Assembly: GCA_937907245.1 (NCBI GenBank)
Contig: CALCUM010000003.1
Span: 559,501-623,500, forward strand
Direction of reading: 5' to 3'
DNA: 64,000 nucleotides
From: an uncultured Rhodobiaceae bacterium
GTDB taxonomy: Bacteria > Pseudomonadota > Alphaproteobacteria > RS24
Below are positions 34,291 to 43,138 of this stretch, in pieces. How positions within the stretch are numbered: position 1 is the stretch's first letter; every line of letters begins with the position of its first letter. The position numbers and the translations under genes were made by a program. The notes beneath the pieces were generated by a model that made no database searches, was not told the origin of the DNA, and was given only the letters and a program-made list of their open reading frames with translations.

Positions 34291-35169
34291 TTATTTTTTC
34301 GCCTGCATCGCTTGATGAAGAGCGCTCAAGCCCGCGCGATAATCTGGATAAAGCAGCTCCACCCCCAGCTCTTCTTTCAGGCGTGTGTTTTTAATCCGTT
34401 TGTTGTCGGCATAAAAACTTTGCGCCATGGGAGACAGCTCCGCATCCTCAAAAGCGATGAGCGGCGGCGCAGGCATGCCCAGCAAATCGGCCGCAAAAGC
34501 CACCACGTCTTGTGGCGGCGCAGGCACATCATCGCATACGCTATAGGCCCGTCCGGCCTTGGGTTTAGCTATGGAGGCCAGCAAGATTTGCGCAATATCA
34601 GCGACATGAATGCGCGAAAAAACTTGGCCTGGTTTGTCGATACGCCGCGCCTTGCCATTTTGCATCGAGACCAATTGATTGCGCCCTGGCCCGTAAATGC
34701 CAGCCAACCGAAAATAGTGCATCGGTAAATCCTGCGCCTCGGCCAAAGCGCCCCAAGCGGCTTCCGCATCGACGCGCGCTTGGCCACGCGCGCCCATTTT
34801 TCCGCGCGGTGTATCTTCATCAATCCAAGCGCCCGCGTGGTCGCCATAAACCCCGGTGGTGGACAAATAACCAATCCAGCTGAGGCCATGGGTTTGAAGA
34901 GCTGGCGCCAAAAGCGGCAAAGCTGGATCCCCCTCGCGCGTCGGTGCAGCCGAGAGAAGTATATGCGTGATGCCCTCTAGCTGCTCTGGCGTCAAAGGCG
35001 TGCCGTCAAGCCGGATGGGGGTAATACCCATGGCCGTCAGTCGCGCCGCTTTTTCATCATCGCGACACGTGGCGCTCAACTGCCAGCCGCGCGCTGCCAA
35101 TTGCGGCGCCAAGGCTTCGGCACAAAAGCCAAAACCAAAAAACAACATATGATTATCCGGCTCAGCCAT
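34291..35169 (-). CDS. NAD-dependent epimerase/SDR family protein (YeeZ-like)
   Basis: 292 residues from the ATG at 35169, preceded by AGGAGA with 5-nt spacing. The atypical extended-SDR start is MLFFGFGFCAEALAPQLAARGW with a GxGxxA-like nucleotide motif. Catalytic-site positions include STTGVYGDHAG (the tyrosine is not in YxxxK context) and FRLAGIYGPGRNQL. Proteins of this group may act on sugars or bind NAD without catalysis; function is not assigned. Its start lies inside the end of queG (8-nt overlap), so the two are cotranscribed. Confidence 0.8.
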   Translation of the reverse strand: MAEPDNHMLFFGFGFCAEALAPQLAARGWQLSATCRDDEKAARLTAMGITPIRLDGTPLTPEQLEGITHILLSAAPTREGDPALPLLAPALQTHGLSWIGYLSTTGVYGDHAGAWIDEDTPRGKMGARGQARVDAEAAWGALAEAQDLPMHYFRLAGIYGPGRNQLVSMQNGKARRIDKPGQVFSRIHVADIAQILLASIAKPKAGRAYSVCDDVPAPPQDVVAFAADLLGMPAPPLIAFEDAELSPMAQSFYADNKRIKNTRLKEELGVELLYPDYRAGLSALHQAMQAKK

Positions 35170-36307
35170 GCACATCTCCTATCGCTTTTTGCCATTCAAC
35201 AAGCGCGTTGGGGTCGGTTTCCTGAGCGCGGTATTGAGGGGCTAAGGCGCGCAGTTTTTCTCTATCGATTTGTGCCAAAGCCCAAATTGCGGTGGCGCGC
35301 ACAACCCCGTCGTCATCGCCAAGGCGCGCTGCCACAGCCTCGCGATGAGCCGGTGTGGGGGCCTGCATATTGCCCATCGCAATCATCACATTGCGCAAAA
35401 AAGACGTCAGGCCGGTGCGCTTAATCGGCGTTGATTTAAAAAACGCGCGAAAGCCCGCATCATCCAATTGCGACAAAAATATCAGGTCGGGTAAATCCAT
35501 ATCGGCCTTTAAAGCCAGCTTCGCTTGTTGCGCGCTCTGGGCATATTTATTCCATGGGCAAACGGCCAAACAATCATCGCAACCATAAATATGATTGCCC
35601 ATGGGGGCGCGCAAATCTTCGTCGATCATGCCCTTATGCTCGATGGTTAAATAGGAAATACAGCGACGCGCATCCAGCTGATAAGGTGCCGGAAAAGCTT
35701 TCGTTGGGCAGACATCCAAACAGGCCGAGCAAGAGCCGCAATGGTCGACCTCCGCCTCATCCACGGGCAAAGCCAACGTGGTGAAAACCGAGCCCAAAAA
35801 AAGCCAAGAGCCCATCTCGCGCGAGACCAAATTCGTGTGTTTACCTTGCCAACCCAGCCCAGCTTGTTGCGCCAAGGGTTTTTCCATCACGGGCGCCGTA
35901 TCGACAAAAACTTTTACCTCGGCACCGCTTTCCTCGACCAACCAGCGCGCCAAGGCTTTCAGCTTCTTCTTGATGACATCATGATAATCGCGGCGCTGCG
36001 CATAGACTGATATCAAGCCTTTGTCGCTGGCTTTTAAGCCCTCAAGCGGGTCGCTCTCCGGGCCGTAGTTCATACCCAAAACAATAACAGTTTGCGCCTC
36101 TGGCCATAGATGATTGGGCGAGCTTCGTTCCTGCGTTCGGGTTTCCATCCAGCTCATTTGTCCATGGTGGCCTGCCGCCAAATAGGCCTGCAAGCCCTCC
36201 CCCGCATCGGCGCCCAAACTGGCTGAGGCGATGCGGCACACATCGAACCCTTCGAGCTTGGCGCGAGCCATCAAAGCGGTTTTGAGAGAAGTTTCCTCTG
36301 CCGTCAT
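35162..36307 (-). CDS. queG: Epoxyqueuosine reductase
   Basis: Last step of queuosine synthesis in tRNA: reduces epoxyqueuosine using a cobalamin cofactor and two [4Fe-4S] clusters. 381 residues: FVDTAPVMEK (134-143) includes the catalytic aspartate; C190-x2-C193-x2-C196-x3-C200-P and C243-x2-C246-x3-C250-P bind the clusters, with C216 as an extra ligand. The C-terminal HEAT-like repeat (VRATAIWALAQ) is kept. No other queuosine genes lie in the window. An SDR-like gene overlaps its 3' end and a GST gene precedes it. Confidence 0.96.
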   Translation of the reverse strand: MTAEETSLKTALMARAKLEGFDVCRIASASLGADAGEGLQAYLAAGHHGQMSWMETRTQERSSPNHLWPEAQTVIVLGMNYGPESDPLEGLKASDKGLISVYAQRRDYHDVIKKKLKALARWLVEESGAEVKVFVDTAPVMEKPLAQQAGLGWQGKHTNLVSREMGSWLFLGSVFTTLALPVDEAEVDHCGSCSACLDVCPTKAFPAPYQLDARRCISYLTIEHKGMIDEDLRAPMGNHIYGCDDCLAVCPWNKYAQSAQQAKLALKADMDLPDLIFLSQLDDAGFRAFFKSTPIKRTGLTSFLRNVMIAMGNMQAPTPAHREAVAARLGDDDGVVRATAIWALAQIDREKLRALAPQYRAQETDPNALVEWQKAIGDVHG

Positions 36308-36313
36308 AACGGC

Positions 36314-36991
36314 TTAAAAGTCGGGGTCAGCGTAATAAGGCGGCGGCCGCATGCCAGCCACATGGTCTGCCAAAAGCGGGCGAAACGAGGGGCGCGATTT
36401 CAACCGCGCATACCAATCGCGCATGACCGGCCATAATTTCCACGGCACATCGCCGGTATAATCGAGGCAAGACAAATGCGCCGCCGCCGTTAAATCAGCC
36501 AAGCTCATTTCACCGCCCGCCAACCAATCTCGGCTTTGCAGCAAATAAGTCAGATATTCCAAATGTAAATTGAGATTGTGCAAACCAACCCGCACGACTT
36601 CCATATCGGGCCCGCCACCGCCATCTTCGGCGCCCATAAAGCGACGGTCGATTTTCTCAACGGTAATCAAACGCCCCACCTCATGGTGAAACTTATCATC
36701 GAACCAAGCCGAAATACGGCGCACTTCCGCGCGTGATAAGCCCGAGCTTGGCAAAAGAGGCACGGCGCCGCCTTTTTCTTCAAGCCATTCCGAAATAGCA
36801 TAGTGGCCTGCAATCGTGCCAGCCTCGCCGATGAGAACGGGCACTTCGCCTGATGGATTAAGCATCAAAAAATCGAGCCGACGCTCCCAAGGGCGCTCTT
36901 CGACATATTCGACGGCAAATTTCTTTTCGCCCAACATGAGGCGAATTTTGCGCGAAAACGGACAGACCGGTTGATGAAATAATGTAGCCAT
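36314..36991 (-). CDS. Glutathione S-transferase family protein
   Basis: 225 residues with a thioredoxin-fold N-terminal domain: LFHQPVCPFSRKIRLML (4-20) carries a Cys-x2-Ser active-site-like motif, and GEVPVLIGEAGTIAGHYAISEWLEE (49-73) the glutathione-binding cis-proline and SE-type positions. An all-helical C-terminal domain follows. The CPFS motif suggests an omega- or beta-like cysteine enzyme with glutaredoxin-type activity. The substrate is unknown. It lies 6 bp upstream of queG in the same direction. Confidence 0.88.
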   Translation of the reverse strand: MATLFHQPVCPFSRKIRLMLGEKKFAVEYVEERPWERRLDFLMLNPSGEVPVLIGEAGTIAGHYAISEWLEEKGGAVPLLPSSGLSRAEVRRISAWFDDKFHHEVGRLITVEKIDRRFMGAEDGGGGPDMEVVRVGLHNLNLHLEYLTYLLQSRDWLAGGEMSLADLTAAAHLSCLDYTGDVPWKLWPVMRDWYARLKSRPSFRPLLADHVAGMRPPPYYADPDF

Positions 36992-37115
36992 AGGAAATCA
37001 AATTAAGCCGCTTGGTGCTTTGGGGCAAGGAAAACACACGCGGCTTCATGCAGATATTCTCACCCCTCACCAGAATGCCGCTTGGCTTTGGCCAACAACA
37101 CAGATATTTTGACCT

Positions 37116-37931
37116 ATGGCTTTTGAAAACATTCTTTTTCTGGCGCTCATTCAAGGCGTCACCGAATTTATTCCCGTCTCCTCCTCGGGGCATTTGACGC
37201 TCCTGCACCAATGGATGCCGAGTGGGCAGACGTCTGGGGATGATTTAACGATGGACTTAACGATGGATGTTGCCCTGCATTTTGGCACGCTCCTCGCCGT
37301 CATCGTCTATTTCAGGCGCGATGTGAAAAACTTACTCAGCGGTGGGGTCGATATTTTGGCGCGGCGCGAAACCCAAAACCGCACCCAAGCGATATATCTT
37401 ATTTTGGCCACCGTGCCTGTGCTTGTGGCAGCCGTGGGGCTTTTGGCGAGCGGTGTTTTAGAGAGTTTGCGCACCGCAGAAGTGGTCGCTTGGGCAAGCA
37501 TTTTATTCGCCGTGCCGCTGTATTTGGCCGACCGTTTCGCCGCCAGTGACAAAGCGATAACCGGCCTCACCAACCGGTCTGCTTTATGGCTCGGCTTGGC
37601 GCAAATATTAGCGCTTATTCCGGGTGCCAGCCGCTCTGGCGTCACCTTAATGGCGGCACGCGGGCTGGGCTTTGAGCGCGAGGCGGCGGCGCGCTTTTCT
37701 ATGTTGATGGCGATACCCGTCATTTCTTGTTTCGCCGCTCTCAGCCTTTTTCAATTAATTTTGCAAGGCCAATGGGGGGCGCTGGGCGACGCGGCGCTAG
37801 GCGCCGTTTTAGCGGGCGGATTTGCTTTCCTCAGCATTGATGTGTTTTTGCGCATGACGCGCAAGCTGACGCTTTTGCCATTCGTGATTTATCGACTGGT
37901 TCTAGGCGGCGTTATTTTATGGCTACTTTAA
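37116..37931 (+). CDS. uppP: Undecaprenyl-diphosphatase
   Basis: Dephosphorylates undecaprenyl pyrophosphate so the lipid carrier can be reused in murein and glycan synthesis; integral membrane protein. 271 residues with about eight hydrophobic helices. Motif 1 GVTEFIPVSSSGH (14-26) includes Glu17, Ser22-24 and His26; motif 2 LIPGASRSGVTLMAARGLG carries the catalytic arginine. Between them the sequence LTMDLTMD (encoded at 37245-37268) is a 12-bp in-frame tandem duplication not expected in the family. The stop lies in a 17-bp tandem repeat shared with the end of the convergent NDUFA9-like gene. Confidence 0.96.
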   Translation: MAFENILFLALIQGVTEFIPVSSSGHLTLLHQWMPSGQTSGDDLTMDLTMDVALHFGTLLAVIVYFRRDVKNLLSGGVDILARRETQNRTQAIYLILATVPVLVAAVGLLASGVLESLRTAEVVAWASILFAVPLYLADRFAASDKAITGLTNRSALWLGLAQILALIPGASRSGVTLMAARGLGFEREAAARFSMLMAIPVISCFAALSLFQLILQGQWGALGDAALGAVLAGGFAFLSIDVFLRMTRKLTLLPFVIYRLVLGGVILWLL

Positions 37932-37952
37932 ACCTATGGCTAATTTAAACCT
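37919..37952. repeat. 17-bp tandem duplication across two convergent stops
   Basis: Two 17-bp copies (37919-37935 and 37936-37952, one mismatch) starting ATGGCTA and ending TTTAAACCT. The first copy holds the uppP stop; the second holds the stop of the NDUFA9-like gene on the other strand. Confidence 0.85.
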
Positions 37953-38916
37953 TCGTAGGTTTTTTGCCGGACGGACGAAAACGCCACAGATAATCTGGCA
38001 AGAGCGCGGCAATTGGCGTGGGTTTTAAGCCAAGCGTATCAAAGCCCATAGCGTCGTCCCCCACCAGATTATCACTTTTCAGCAAAATCAATTGATCTGG
38101 CGTTAGCAAAGGCTTGGGCATAAATTGCGCGACGCTAGCCAAAACGCGCGCCGCCATAAACGGCATAGGCACCAGCAACCGATTGCGACCAATTTCGACC
38201 AGCAAGAGTTCCATCAATTGCTTGAACGTCAAAACATCCGGCCCGCCCAACTCATAAGTCCCAGAAGGCGCGCGGGCCTCCGTGCCCGTCAAACAGGCCT
38301 CCACCGCAGCGGCGACATCAAACACGGAAACCGGTTGATAGCGCGTCGTGCCGCCTCCGATGAGCGGCAGAGCTGGCGCCACCATAGCCAGACCCGCAAA
38401 GCGATTGAAAAAATCATCTTCGGGCCCAACCACAATCGAGGGGCGCAAAATATGCGCCGATGGCAAGGCTTCGAGAACACCGTGCTCCGCCGCTGCTTTG
38501 CTTTGCGCATATAAAGAGGCCGATTGGGCATCCGCGCCAATGGCCGAAATATGTACGAAGTTTTTTATCTTATTGGCGGCCGCCGCCTTGGCCACGCGCA
38601 CGCCGCCTTGGGCTTGCACGGTGGCAAATTTTTGCTTGCCGGTTTCGAACAGAATGCCCACCGCATTAATCGCGGCATCGGCGCCCTCTAGGGCGCTGGC
38701 AACGCTGGCGTCATCGCGGATATTGGCTTGCACAATTTCAATCTGGCCGGGTTTGCCGCCAGTCTTCAGATGCAGGGCTTCATTGGGACGGCGCGTGGCA
38801 ACACGAATTTGATAGCCCGCTTTGGCCAAACGGCGAACGATGTGACGGCCAATAAATCCAGTGCCGCCAAAGACGGTGATGCGTGCGTTTTTCTGGAGAG
38901 CCAATTTTTGAGCCAT
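37945..38916 (-). CDS. Complex I NDUFA9-like NAD(P)-binding protein
   Basis: 323-residue atypical SDR protein. The nucleotide site is ITVFGGTGFIGRHIVRRLAKAGYQIRVATRRP (from residue 13), with AINAVGILFETG and HISAIGADAQSASLYAQSKAAAE (YAQSK in the catalytic-Tyr position). This matches the family related to the mitochondrial complex I accessory subunit NDUFA9, common in alphaproteobacteria; its bacterial role is not established and it may act in ubiquinone or respiratory assembly. Convergent with uppP. Confidence 0.88.
   Translation of the reverse strand: MAQKLALQKNARITVFGGTGFIGRHIVRRLAKAGYQIRVATRRPNEALHLKTGGKPGQIEIVQANIRDDASVASALEGADAAINAVGILFETGKQKFATVQAQGGVRVAKAAAANKIKNFVHISAIGADAQSASLYAQSKAAAEHGVLEALPSAHILRPSIVVGPEDDFFNRFAGLAMVAPALPLIGGGTTRYQPVSVFDVAAAVEACLTGTEARAPSGTYELGGPDVLTFKQLMELLLVEIGRNRLLVPMPFMAARVLASVAQFMPKPLLTPDQLILLKSDNLVGDDAMGFDTLGLKPTPIAALLPDYLWRFRPSGKKPTKV
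37947..37965 (+). terminator. Possible uppP terminator
   Basis: AAACCT-TCGT-AGGTTT is a perfect 6-bp stem with a 4-base loop, running into a T-tract (37960-37965). It overlaps the last codons of the convergent gene. An alternative stem uses AAACCTA at 37930-37936. Confidence 0.5.
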
Positions 38917-39054
38917 GTCGTTTCCTCGCCTAACGTGAACTTATGAGCCGCTGCCCGAAGGCAGCCAGATAGGAGTTGTTTAATCTATGTGGGCGATGGC
39001 GGAAAGCAAAAACCGTCTCGCTTTCGCTCGATACGCCGCCTCAACAAGCAACCA

Positions 39055-39083
39055 TTGACAATTATGCCACGCGCGCCTAAACC
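39055..39083 (+). promoter_or_regulatory. Probable tRNA-Leu promoter
   Basis: A perfect -35 TTGACA (39055-39060), 17 bp, then a weak -10 TAAACC (39078-39083). Transcription would start about 15 nt before the tRNA. CTTAC-CTCAA-GTAAG just ahead of the tRNA forms a short hairpin. Confidence 0.5.
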
Positions 39084-39104
39084 ATGCGCCTTACCTCAAG
39101 TAAG

Positions 39105-39191
39105 GCCCAGGTGGCGGAATTGGTAGACGCGCTAGCTTCAGGTGCTAGTACTCGCAAGGGTGTGGAAGTTCGAGTCTTCTCCTGGGCACCA
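39105..39191 (+). tRNA. tRNA-Leu (anticodon CAG)
   Basis: 87-nt class II tRNA with encoded CCA. The acceptor GCCCAGG pairs with CCTGGGC, discriminator A. The anticodon arm CTAGC-TTCAGGT-GCTAG gives anticodon CAG (reads CUG). The variable arm is long, as expected for leucine. Its last bases (39178-39193) are repeated at 43345-43360, marking the insertion site of a genomic island. Confidence 0.97.
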
Positions 39192-39193
39192 TT
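39178..39193 (+). repeat. Left att site (tRNA-Leu 3' end)
   Basis: The 16-bp TCTCCTGGGCACCATT, including the acceptor 3' strand and CCA of tRNA-Leu, is identical to 43345-43360. The region 39192-39457 after it holds no gene; it contains CAAGCACCGTGTTTC and a 12-bp near-repeat ATGGTAAACCAG / ATGGTAGACCAA. Confidence 0.7.
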
Positions 39194-39457
39194 CTCAAGT
39201 TTCAAGCACCGTGTTTCACGGTCCAAGCGAATGATCTTCAAGCCTGTTTGTTTGAGGAGTTGAGTGTTTCAATGGTAAACCAGATGGTAGACCAAAATGC
39301 GACATAGCTAACCTGACGGCAGGACATCCGGATTTTAGCATAAGCCGGTCCAATCAAGAGCACATGGTTTATCGCCGAGCGCTCTTATAGCAGTGTCGCT
39401 ATGTTGGTAGTTTGGGTAAGTTTGTATTGGCTTCTATAAATTATTAAACCTTCCACT

Positions 39458-41227
39458 CTATATGTGACTGCCAGCGTTGACTTCTTCTGTCGTCGCTCGC
39501 GAGAGCTGTAGCGGCGGATAAACCCCCTCATCCAAAGCACTAACTGCCCCATAGTGGTGGAAAAAAACGCGCCCGCTCAATTTTGCCAGAAAATCATTAC
39601 GCTCAAGCCGGTCTTCAACCGGTCCCTTCACCTCACTAAGGTGAAGCGAGATACCAGCCTTAGACAGTTTATTGTTTAGCGCCTGCAAGATATCCAAAGC
39701 AGACCCATCAATCTGGCTGATCGAGACGCAGTTTAAAACCACATGCTTCAGCCCCGCTCGCTCACTCACCCGTTCATCTATGAAACGCTGCAAATGAACC
39801 GCATTGGCAAAAAACAGGTTTTCATCAACCCGCAAAGACAAAATCCGCGAACTGGTGATGACTTTGTGGCGCAGCACATTGCGAAAATGCTGTGTCCGCG
39901 GCACTTGGCCAATCTCGGCAATATGTGGCTGGCTGCTTTTCAATAAATACAGCACCACTGAAGCCAGCGCGCCGGTCGCGACGCCGACTTCGACACCGAT
40001 GCTCAGCGTAACGGCAATGGTCAAGACGGCGGCGAAGAAATCCGATTTTGAATAGACCCAGCTGTATTTCAGCGTGGCAAAATCGACTAAAGCCAAAACC
40101 GCGACTATAATGGTTGCGGCCAAAATCGCCTTTGGCAGAAAATATAAAAACGGCGTGAAATAAACTGTTACCAGCGCAATACCGATAGCTGTAAAACCGC
40201 CAGCCGCAGGCGTTGCTGCACCGGCATCAAAATTAACCACTGACCGGGCAAAGCCGCCGGTCACCGGATAGCCGCCCGATAAAGAAGACAAAATATTGGC
40301 ACTGCCCAGCCCTAAGAGCTCTTGGTTGGGGTCAATATTTTGATCTTTGCGCACTGCCAAAGTGCGTGCCACGGAGACGGATTCAACAAAACCGATAATG
40401 GAAATCAAAAATGCAGGTACAATAAGGGATCTAAATAGCGACATATCGAATTGGGGTAGGGCCAAATTCGGCAAACTATTGGGAATATCCCCGACAATCG
40501 GCAGGGCATATTGCAAATCGAAATAATACACCCCACCAATGGCGACAAATATCGCAACTAAAGGCCCGGCTTTGGCAAGATTGCCGGACGCGCCGACGGA
40601 CAGACCCAGCTTTTCAAGGCTTGGTTTCAAATAGCTGCGGCTCCAAAACAAAAAGACCAGCGCAGGCGTGCCGAAAGCCAATGCCGTGGCATTTATATTG
40701 GCCGCTTGGCCGTATAGCGATTGAAGGATGGCAGGCAAGGAATGACCGGAAGCGGCAACACCGAGAATGTGCTTTACTTGGCTGACAGCGATTATCAATC
40801 CGGAGGCAGTGATAAACCCCGAGACGACCGGATGGCTCAAAAAATCGGCCAAAAAACCAAGTCGCAATAATCCCATAAGAAATAAAATCAAGCCCGACAG
40901 GAGCGCCAACATAATGGCCGCCGCCAAATACTCCGCCGTGCCTGTCGCCGCAATTTGTCCAACGGCCGCGGCCGTCATTAAGGACACAACAGCCACCGGC
41001 CCGACCGCCAGCACACGGCTGGAGCAGAAAACCATATAGCCGATAAGCGGCAAAATCGAGGCATAAAGGCCGATGTGGGGGGGCAATCCGGCCAAGAGCG
41101 CGTAGGCCAAGGATTGCGGAATGAGCATAATGGTTACGATAATCGCCGCTATGGCATCATCGCTGAATTGATGGGCATCATATCGCCGCCCCCAATCCAA
41201 AATGGGAAGGAAATTACTCGCCTTCAT
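39458..41227 (-). CDS. SulP family anion transporter with STAS domain
   Basis: 589-residue inner-membrane transporter. The first about 430 residues hold some 10-14 hydrophobic helices with the SulP signature near IMLIPQSLAYALLAGLPPHIGLYAS (residues 33-57), FSHPVV-like LSHPVVSGFITASGLII, and the SLSGGYPVTGGFARSVVN region. The C-terminal STAS domain (about 465-580) contains LNCVSISQIDGSALDIL. The family moves sulfate, bicarbonate or other anions, often with sodium or protons. Here the neighbours suggest export or import of sulfite or sulfate, which is inference. It overlaps the upstream MBL gene by 14 nt, so the two are one transcription unit. Confidence 0.93.
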   Translation of the reverse strand: MKASNFLPILDWGRRYDAHQFSDDAIAAIIVTIMLIPQSLAYALLAGLPPHIGLYASILPLIGYMVFCSSRVLAVGPVAVVSLMTAAAVGQIAATGTAEYLAAAIMLALLSGLILFLMGLLRLGFLADFLSHPVVSGFITASGLIIAVSQVKHILGVAASGHSLPAILQSLYGQAANINATALAFGTPALVFLFWSRSYLKPSLEKLGLSVGASGNLAKAGPLVAIFVAIGGVYYFDLQYALPIVGDIPNSLPNLALPQFDMSLFRSLIVPAFLISIIGFVESVSVARTLAVRKDQNIDPNQELLGLGSANILSSLSGGYPVTGGFARSVVNFDAGAATPAAGGFTAIGIALVTVYFTPFLYFLPKAILAATIIVAVLALVDFATLKYSWVYSKSDFFAAVLTIAVTLSIGVEVGVATGALASVVLYLLKSSQPHIAEIGQVPRTQHFRNVLRHKVITSSRILSLRVDENLFFANAVHLQRFIDERVSERAGLKHVVLNCVSISQIDGSALDILQALNNKLSKAGISLHLSEVKGPVEDRLERNDFLAKLSGRVFFHHYGAVSALDEGVYPPLQLSRATTEEVNAGSHI

Positions 41228-42113
41228 GCTTACTCTTTTTGCCGTGCCGCGGATCGCTGATCGGAACTTTCAAATAGACTTGGCCATTATTCTCACTGGG
41301 CGGCATATGGCCCGCGCGCATATTAACCTGAATGGACGGCATGATGAGTTTGGGCATATCCAATGTCTCATCGCGCGCTTCGCGCATGGCAACGAATTCT
41401 TCCTCGCTGACTTGATCGGCTAAATGAATATTGCGCGCCCGCTCCTCGGCAACGCTGGTTTCCCAAGCAAAAGCCCGCCCATTGGGAGCATAATCATGAC
41501 AGACGAAAATCCGCGTCTCCGGCGGCAGGGCAAGAATTTTCTGGATGGAGCGATACAGCTCGCCCGCATCGCCGCCCGGGAAATCGGCTCGCGCCGTGCC
41601 GCCATCGGGCATGAACAATGTGTCGCCAACAAAAGCCGCATCCTCAATAATATGCGTCATGCAGGCTGGTGTATGGCCGGGCGTCGGCATAGCACGGGCG
41701 TGCAAATTGCCGATTCGGTAAATCTCATCGGCGGTGAAAAGATGATCAAACTGGCTGCCGTCGTGCTCAAATCGCGTGCCGGCATTGAACATTTTGCCGA
41801 ACACGTTTTGTACTTTGATAATCTGGTCTGAAATGCCAATCTTGCCGCCCAGCAATTCTTGCAAATAAGGCGCGGCAGATAAATGGTCGGCATGCACATG
41901 CGTTTCAATATGCCAATCAACGGCCAAATCATGCGTCTGAATATGCGCCAAAACCGCATCAGCCCCAGTATAGCGGATCGTGCCTGACGCGTAATCGAAA
42001 TCAAGAACCGAATCGATAATCGCCGCTCGACCGGTCGCCTCATCGCTGACCACATAGCTGACCGTATTGGTCGGCTCATCATAAAACGCTTTGATATCCA
42101 TGAAATGCCACAT
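41214..42113 (-). CDS. Persulfide dioxygenase-like MBL-fold protein (Blh/ETHE1 type)
   Basis: Likely oxidises glutathione persulfide to sulfite during sulfide detoxification. 299 residues from the ATG at 42113; ATGs at 42101 and 42155 are alternatives and none has a clear ribosome site. The metal motif THVHADHLSAA (from residue 71) has the single-iron HxHxDH pattern, followed by PTPGHTPACMTHI and GDTLFMPDGGTARADFPGGDAGELY, a loop typical of the Blh/CstB group rather than glyoxalase II. Blh genes are often adjacent to YeeE/YedE pairs under BigR control; the YeeE pair is here but no bigR. Overlaps sulP by 14 nt. Confidence 0.9.
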   Translation of the reverse strand: MWHFMDIKAFYDEPTNTVSYVVSDEATGRAAIIDSVLDFDYASGTIRYTGADAVLAHIQTHDLAVDWHIETHVHADHLSAAPYLQELLGGKIGISDQIIKVQNVFGKMFNAGTRFEHDGSQFDHLFTADEIYRIGNLHARAMPTPGHTPACMTHIIEDAAFVGDTLFMPDGGTARADFPGGDAGELYRSIQKILALPPETRIFVCHDYAPNGRAFAWETSVAEERARNIHLADQVSEEEFVAMREARDETLDMPKLIMPSIQVNMRAGHMPPSENNGQVYLKVPISDPRHGKKSKHEGE

Positions 42114-42203
42114 TGAAACCTGAAGATTGCCTATTTTACAATTTTTTCTGTTCAATGTCGTGCGAAATCATGTCTTATGAAGTCCTACTGTTTGGAGGAT
42201 GAG

Positions 42204-42647
42204 ATGAGCATTGATTGGACAAGTTTCACACCCATGACGGCGCTGTTGGGCGGCGGGCTGATCGGCTTGGCGGCCGGACTGTTTTTTCTGTTGCACGGCC
42301 AAATTATGGGCGCCAGTGGCATTTTGGGTCGTTTTTTGGCCGCCTCATATGACCGGCAAGAGCGCAGCGGTTGGGATTGGCGGCTGGTGTTTTTGCTGGG
42401 GGTGATGGCCGGGCCTTTGGCTTATATGGGTCTGATGGGGGGGCTGCCGCAAGCGCAGTTTATCGTTTCCGACGGTCGCCTTATCGCCGCTGGTCTGATT
42501 GTCGGCCTCGGCACCAGCATCGGTTCGGGCTGCACTTCGGGGCACGGTATTTGCGGGCTGGCGCGCCTGTCGCCACGCTCTTTTACCGCCGTTTTGACCT
42601 TTATGGCGACCGGATTCATCACCACTTTTATTCTCAATCATATGTGA
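42204..42647 (+). CDS. YeeE/YedE family membrane protein (first of pair)
   Basis: 147 residues from the ATG at 42204, 5 nt after TGGAGG; an ATG at 42177 lacks a ribosome site. Four hydrophobic segments. The conserved GSGCTSGHGICGLARLS motif (107-123) carries Cys110 and Cys117, which in the family (YeeE) relay thiosulfate or persulfide sulfur across the membrane. Together with the next gene it forms the split two-protein version of a full-length YeeE transporter. Divergent from the persulfide dioxygenase gene. Confidence 0.92.
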   Translation: MSIDWTSFTPMTALLGGGLIGLAAGLFFLLHGQIMGASGILGRFLAASYDRQERSGWDWRLVFLLGVMAGPLAYMGLMGGLPQAQFIVSDGRLIAAGLIVGLGTSIGSGCTSGHGICGLARLSPRSFTAVLTFMATGFITTFILNHM

Positions 42648-42654
42648 GGCCGTC

Positions 42655-43065
42655 ATGCGTTATTTGGGTATTTTTGTCTGCGGCCTGATTTTCGGTCTGG
42701 GCCTGGCTGTTTCCGGCATGTTGAATCCGTCAAAAGTCAGTGCTTTTCTCGACCTGGCCGGTGCTTGGGATCCAAGCCTTGCTTTTGTTATGGGCGGCGG
42801 GCTGGCCGTCAATGCGTTGTTTTTTCACCTTCTGAAACGCCCATCTCCCTATCTCGCCGAGAGTTTTTCCTTGCCCACCCTTACACGGCTCGATAGGCCG
42901 CTCCTAATCGGCGCGGCGCTGTTCGGCATTGGCTGGGCGCTGGGCGGGCTGTGCCCCGGCCCGGCCATTGCCAGCCTCGCCTACGGCTCAAGCGAAGCCA
43001 TGTTCTTTTTTATAGCTATGGCGTCGGGCTTGCTTATCGGCAGTAAAATAAAACAGTGGTTTTAA
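42655..43065 (+). CDS. YeeE/YedE family membrane protein (second of pair)
   Basis: 136 residues, about four hydrophobic segments. Motifs GLAVSGMLNPSKVSAFLDL (16-34) and GWALGGLCPGPAIASLAYG (93-111, with Cys100 in LCPGP) are those of the second half of YeeE/YedE transporters. It starts 7 bp after the first half. With that gene it would form a sulfur-compound channel, moving a product or substrate of the persulfide dioxygenase. It is the last gene of the island; the 355 bp after it hold no convincing gene. Confidence 0.92.
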   Translation: MRYLGIFVCGLIFGLGLAVSGMLNPSKVSAFLDLAGAWDPSLAFVMGGGLAVNALFFHLLKRPSPYLAESFSLPTLTRLDRPLLIGAALFGIGWALGGLCPGPAIASLAYGSSEAMFFFIAMASGLLIGSKIKQWF

Positions 43066-43138
43066 AAATCATTCTCACGCTAAATTTAATGGGCCTGACA
43101 AATTTGGATATGACCTAGAATTGGGTGAGAAAGGGCCG

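Noticed and set aside
39192-39457. Integrase gene or remnant beside tRNA-Leu
   Set aside because: I looked on both strands for tyrosine-recombinase motifs and found only short closed frames; no recombinase can be supported.
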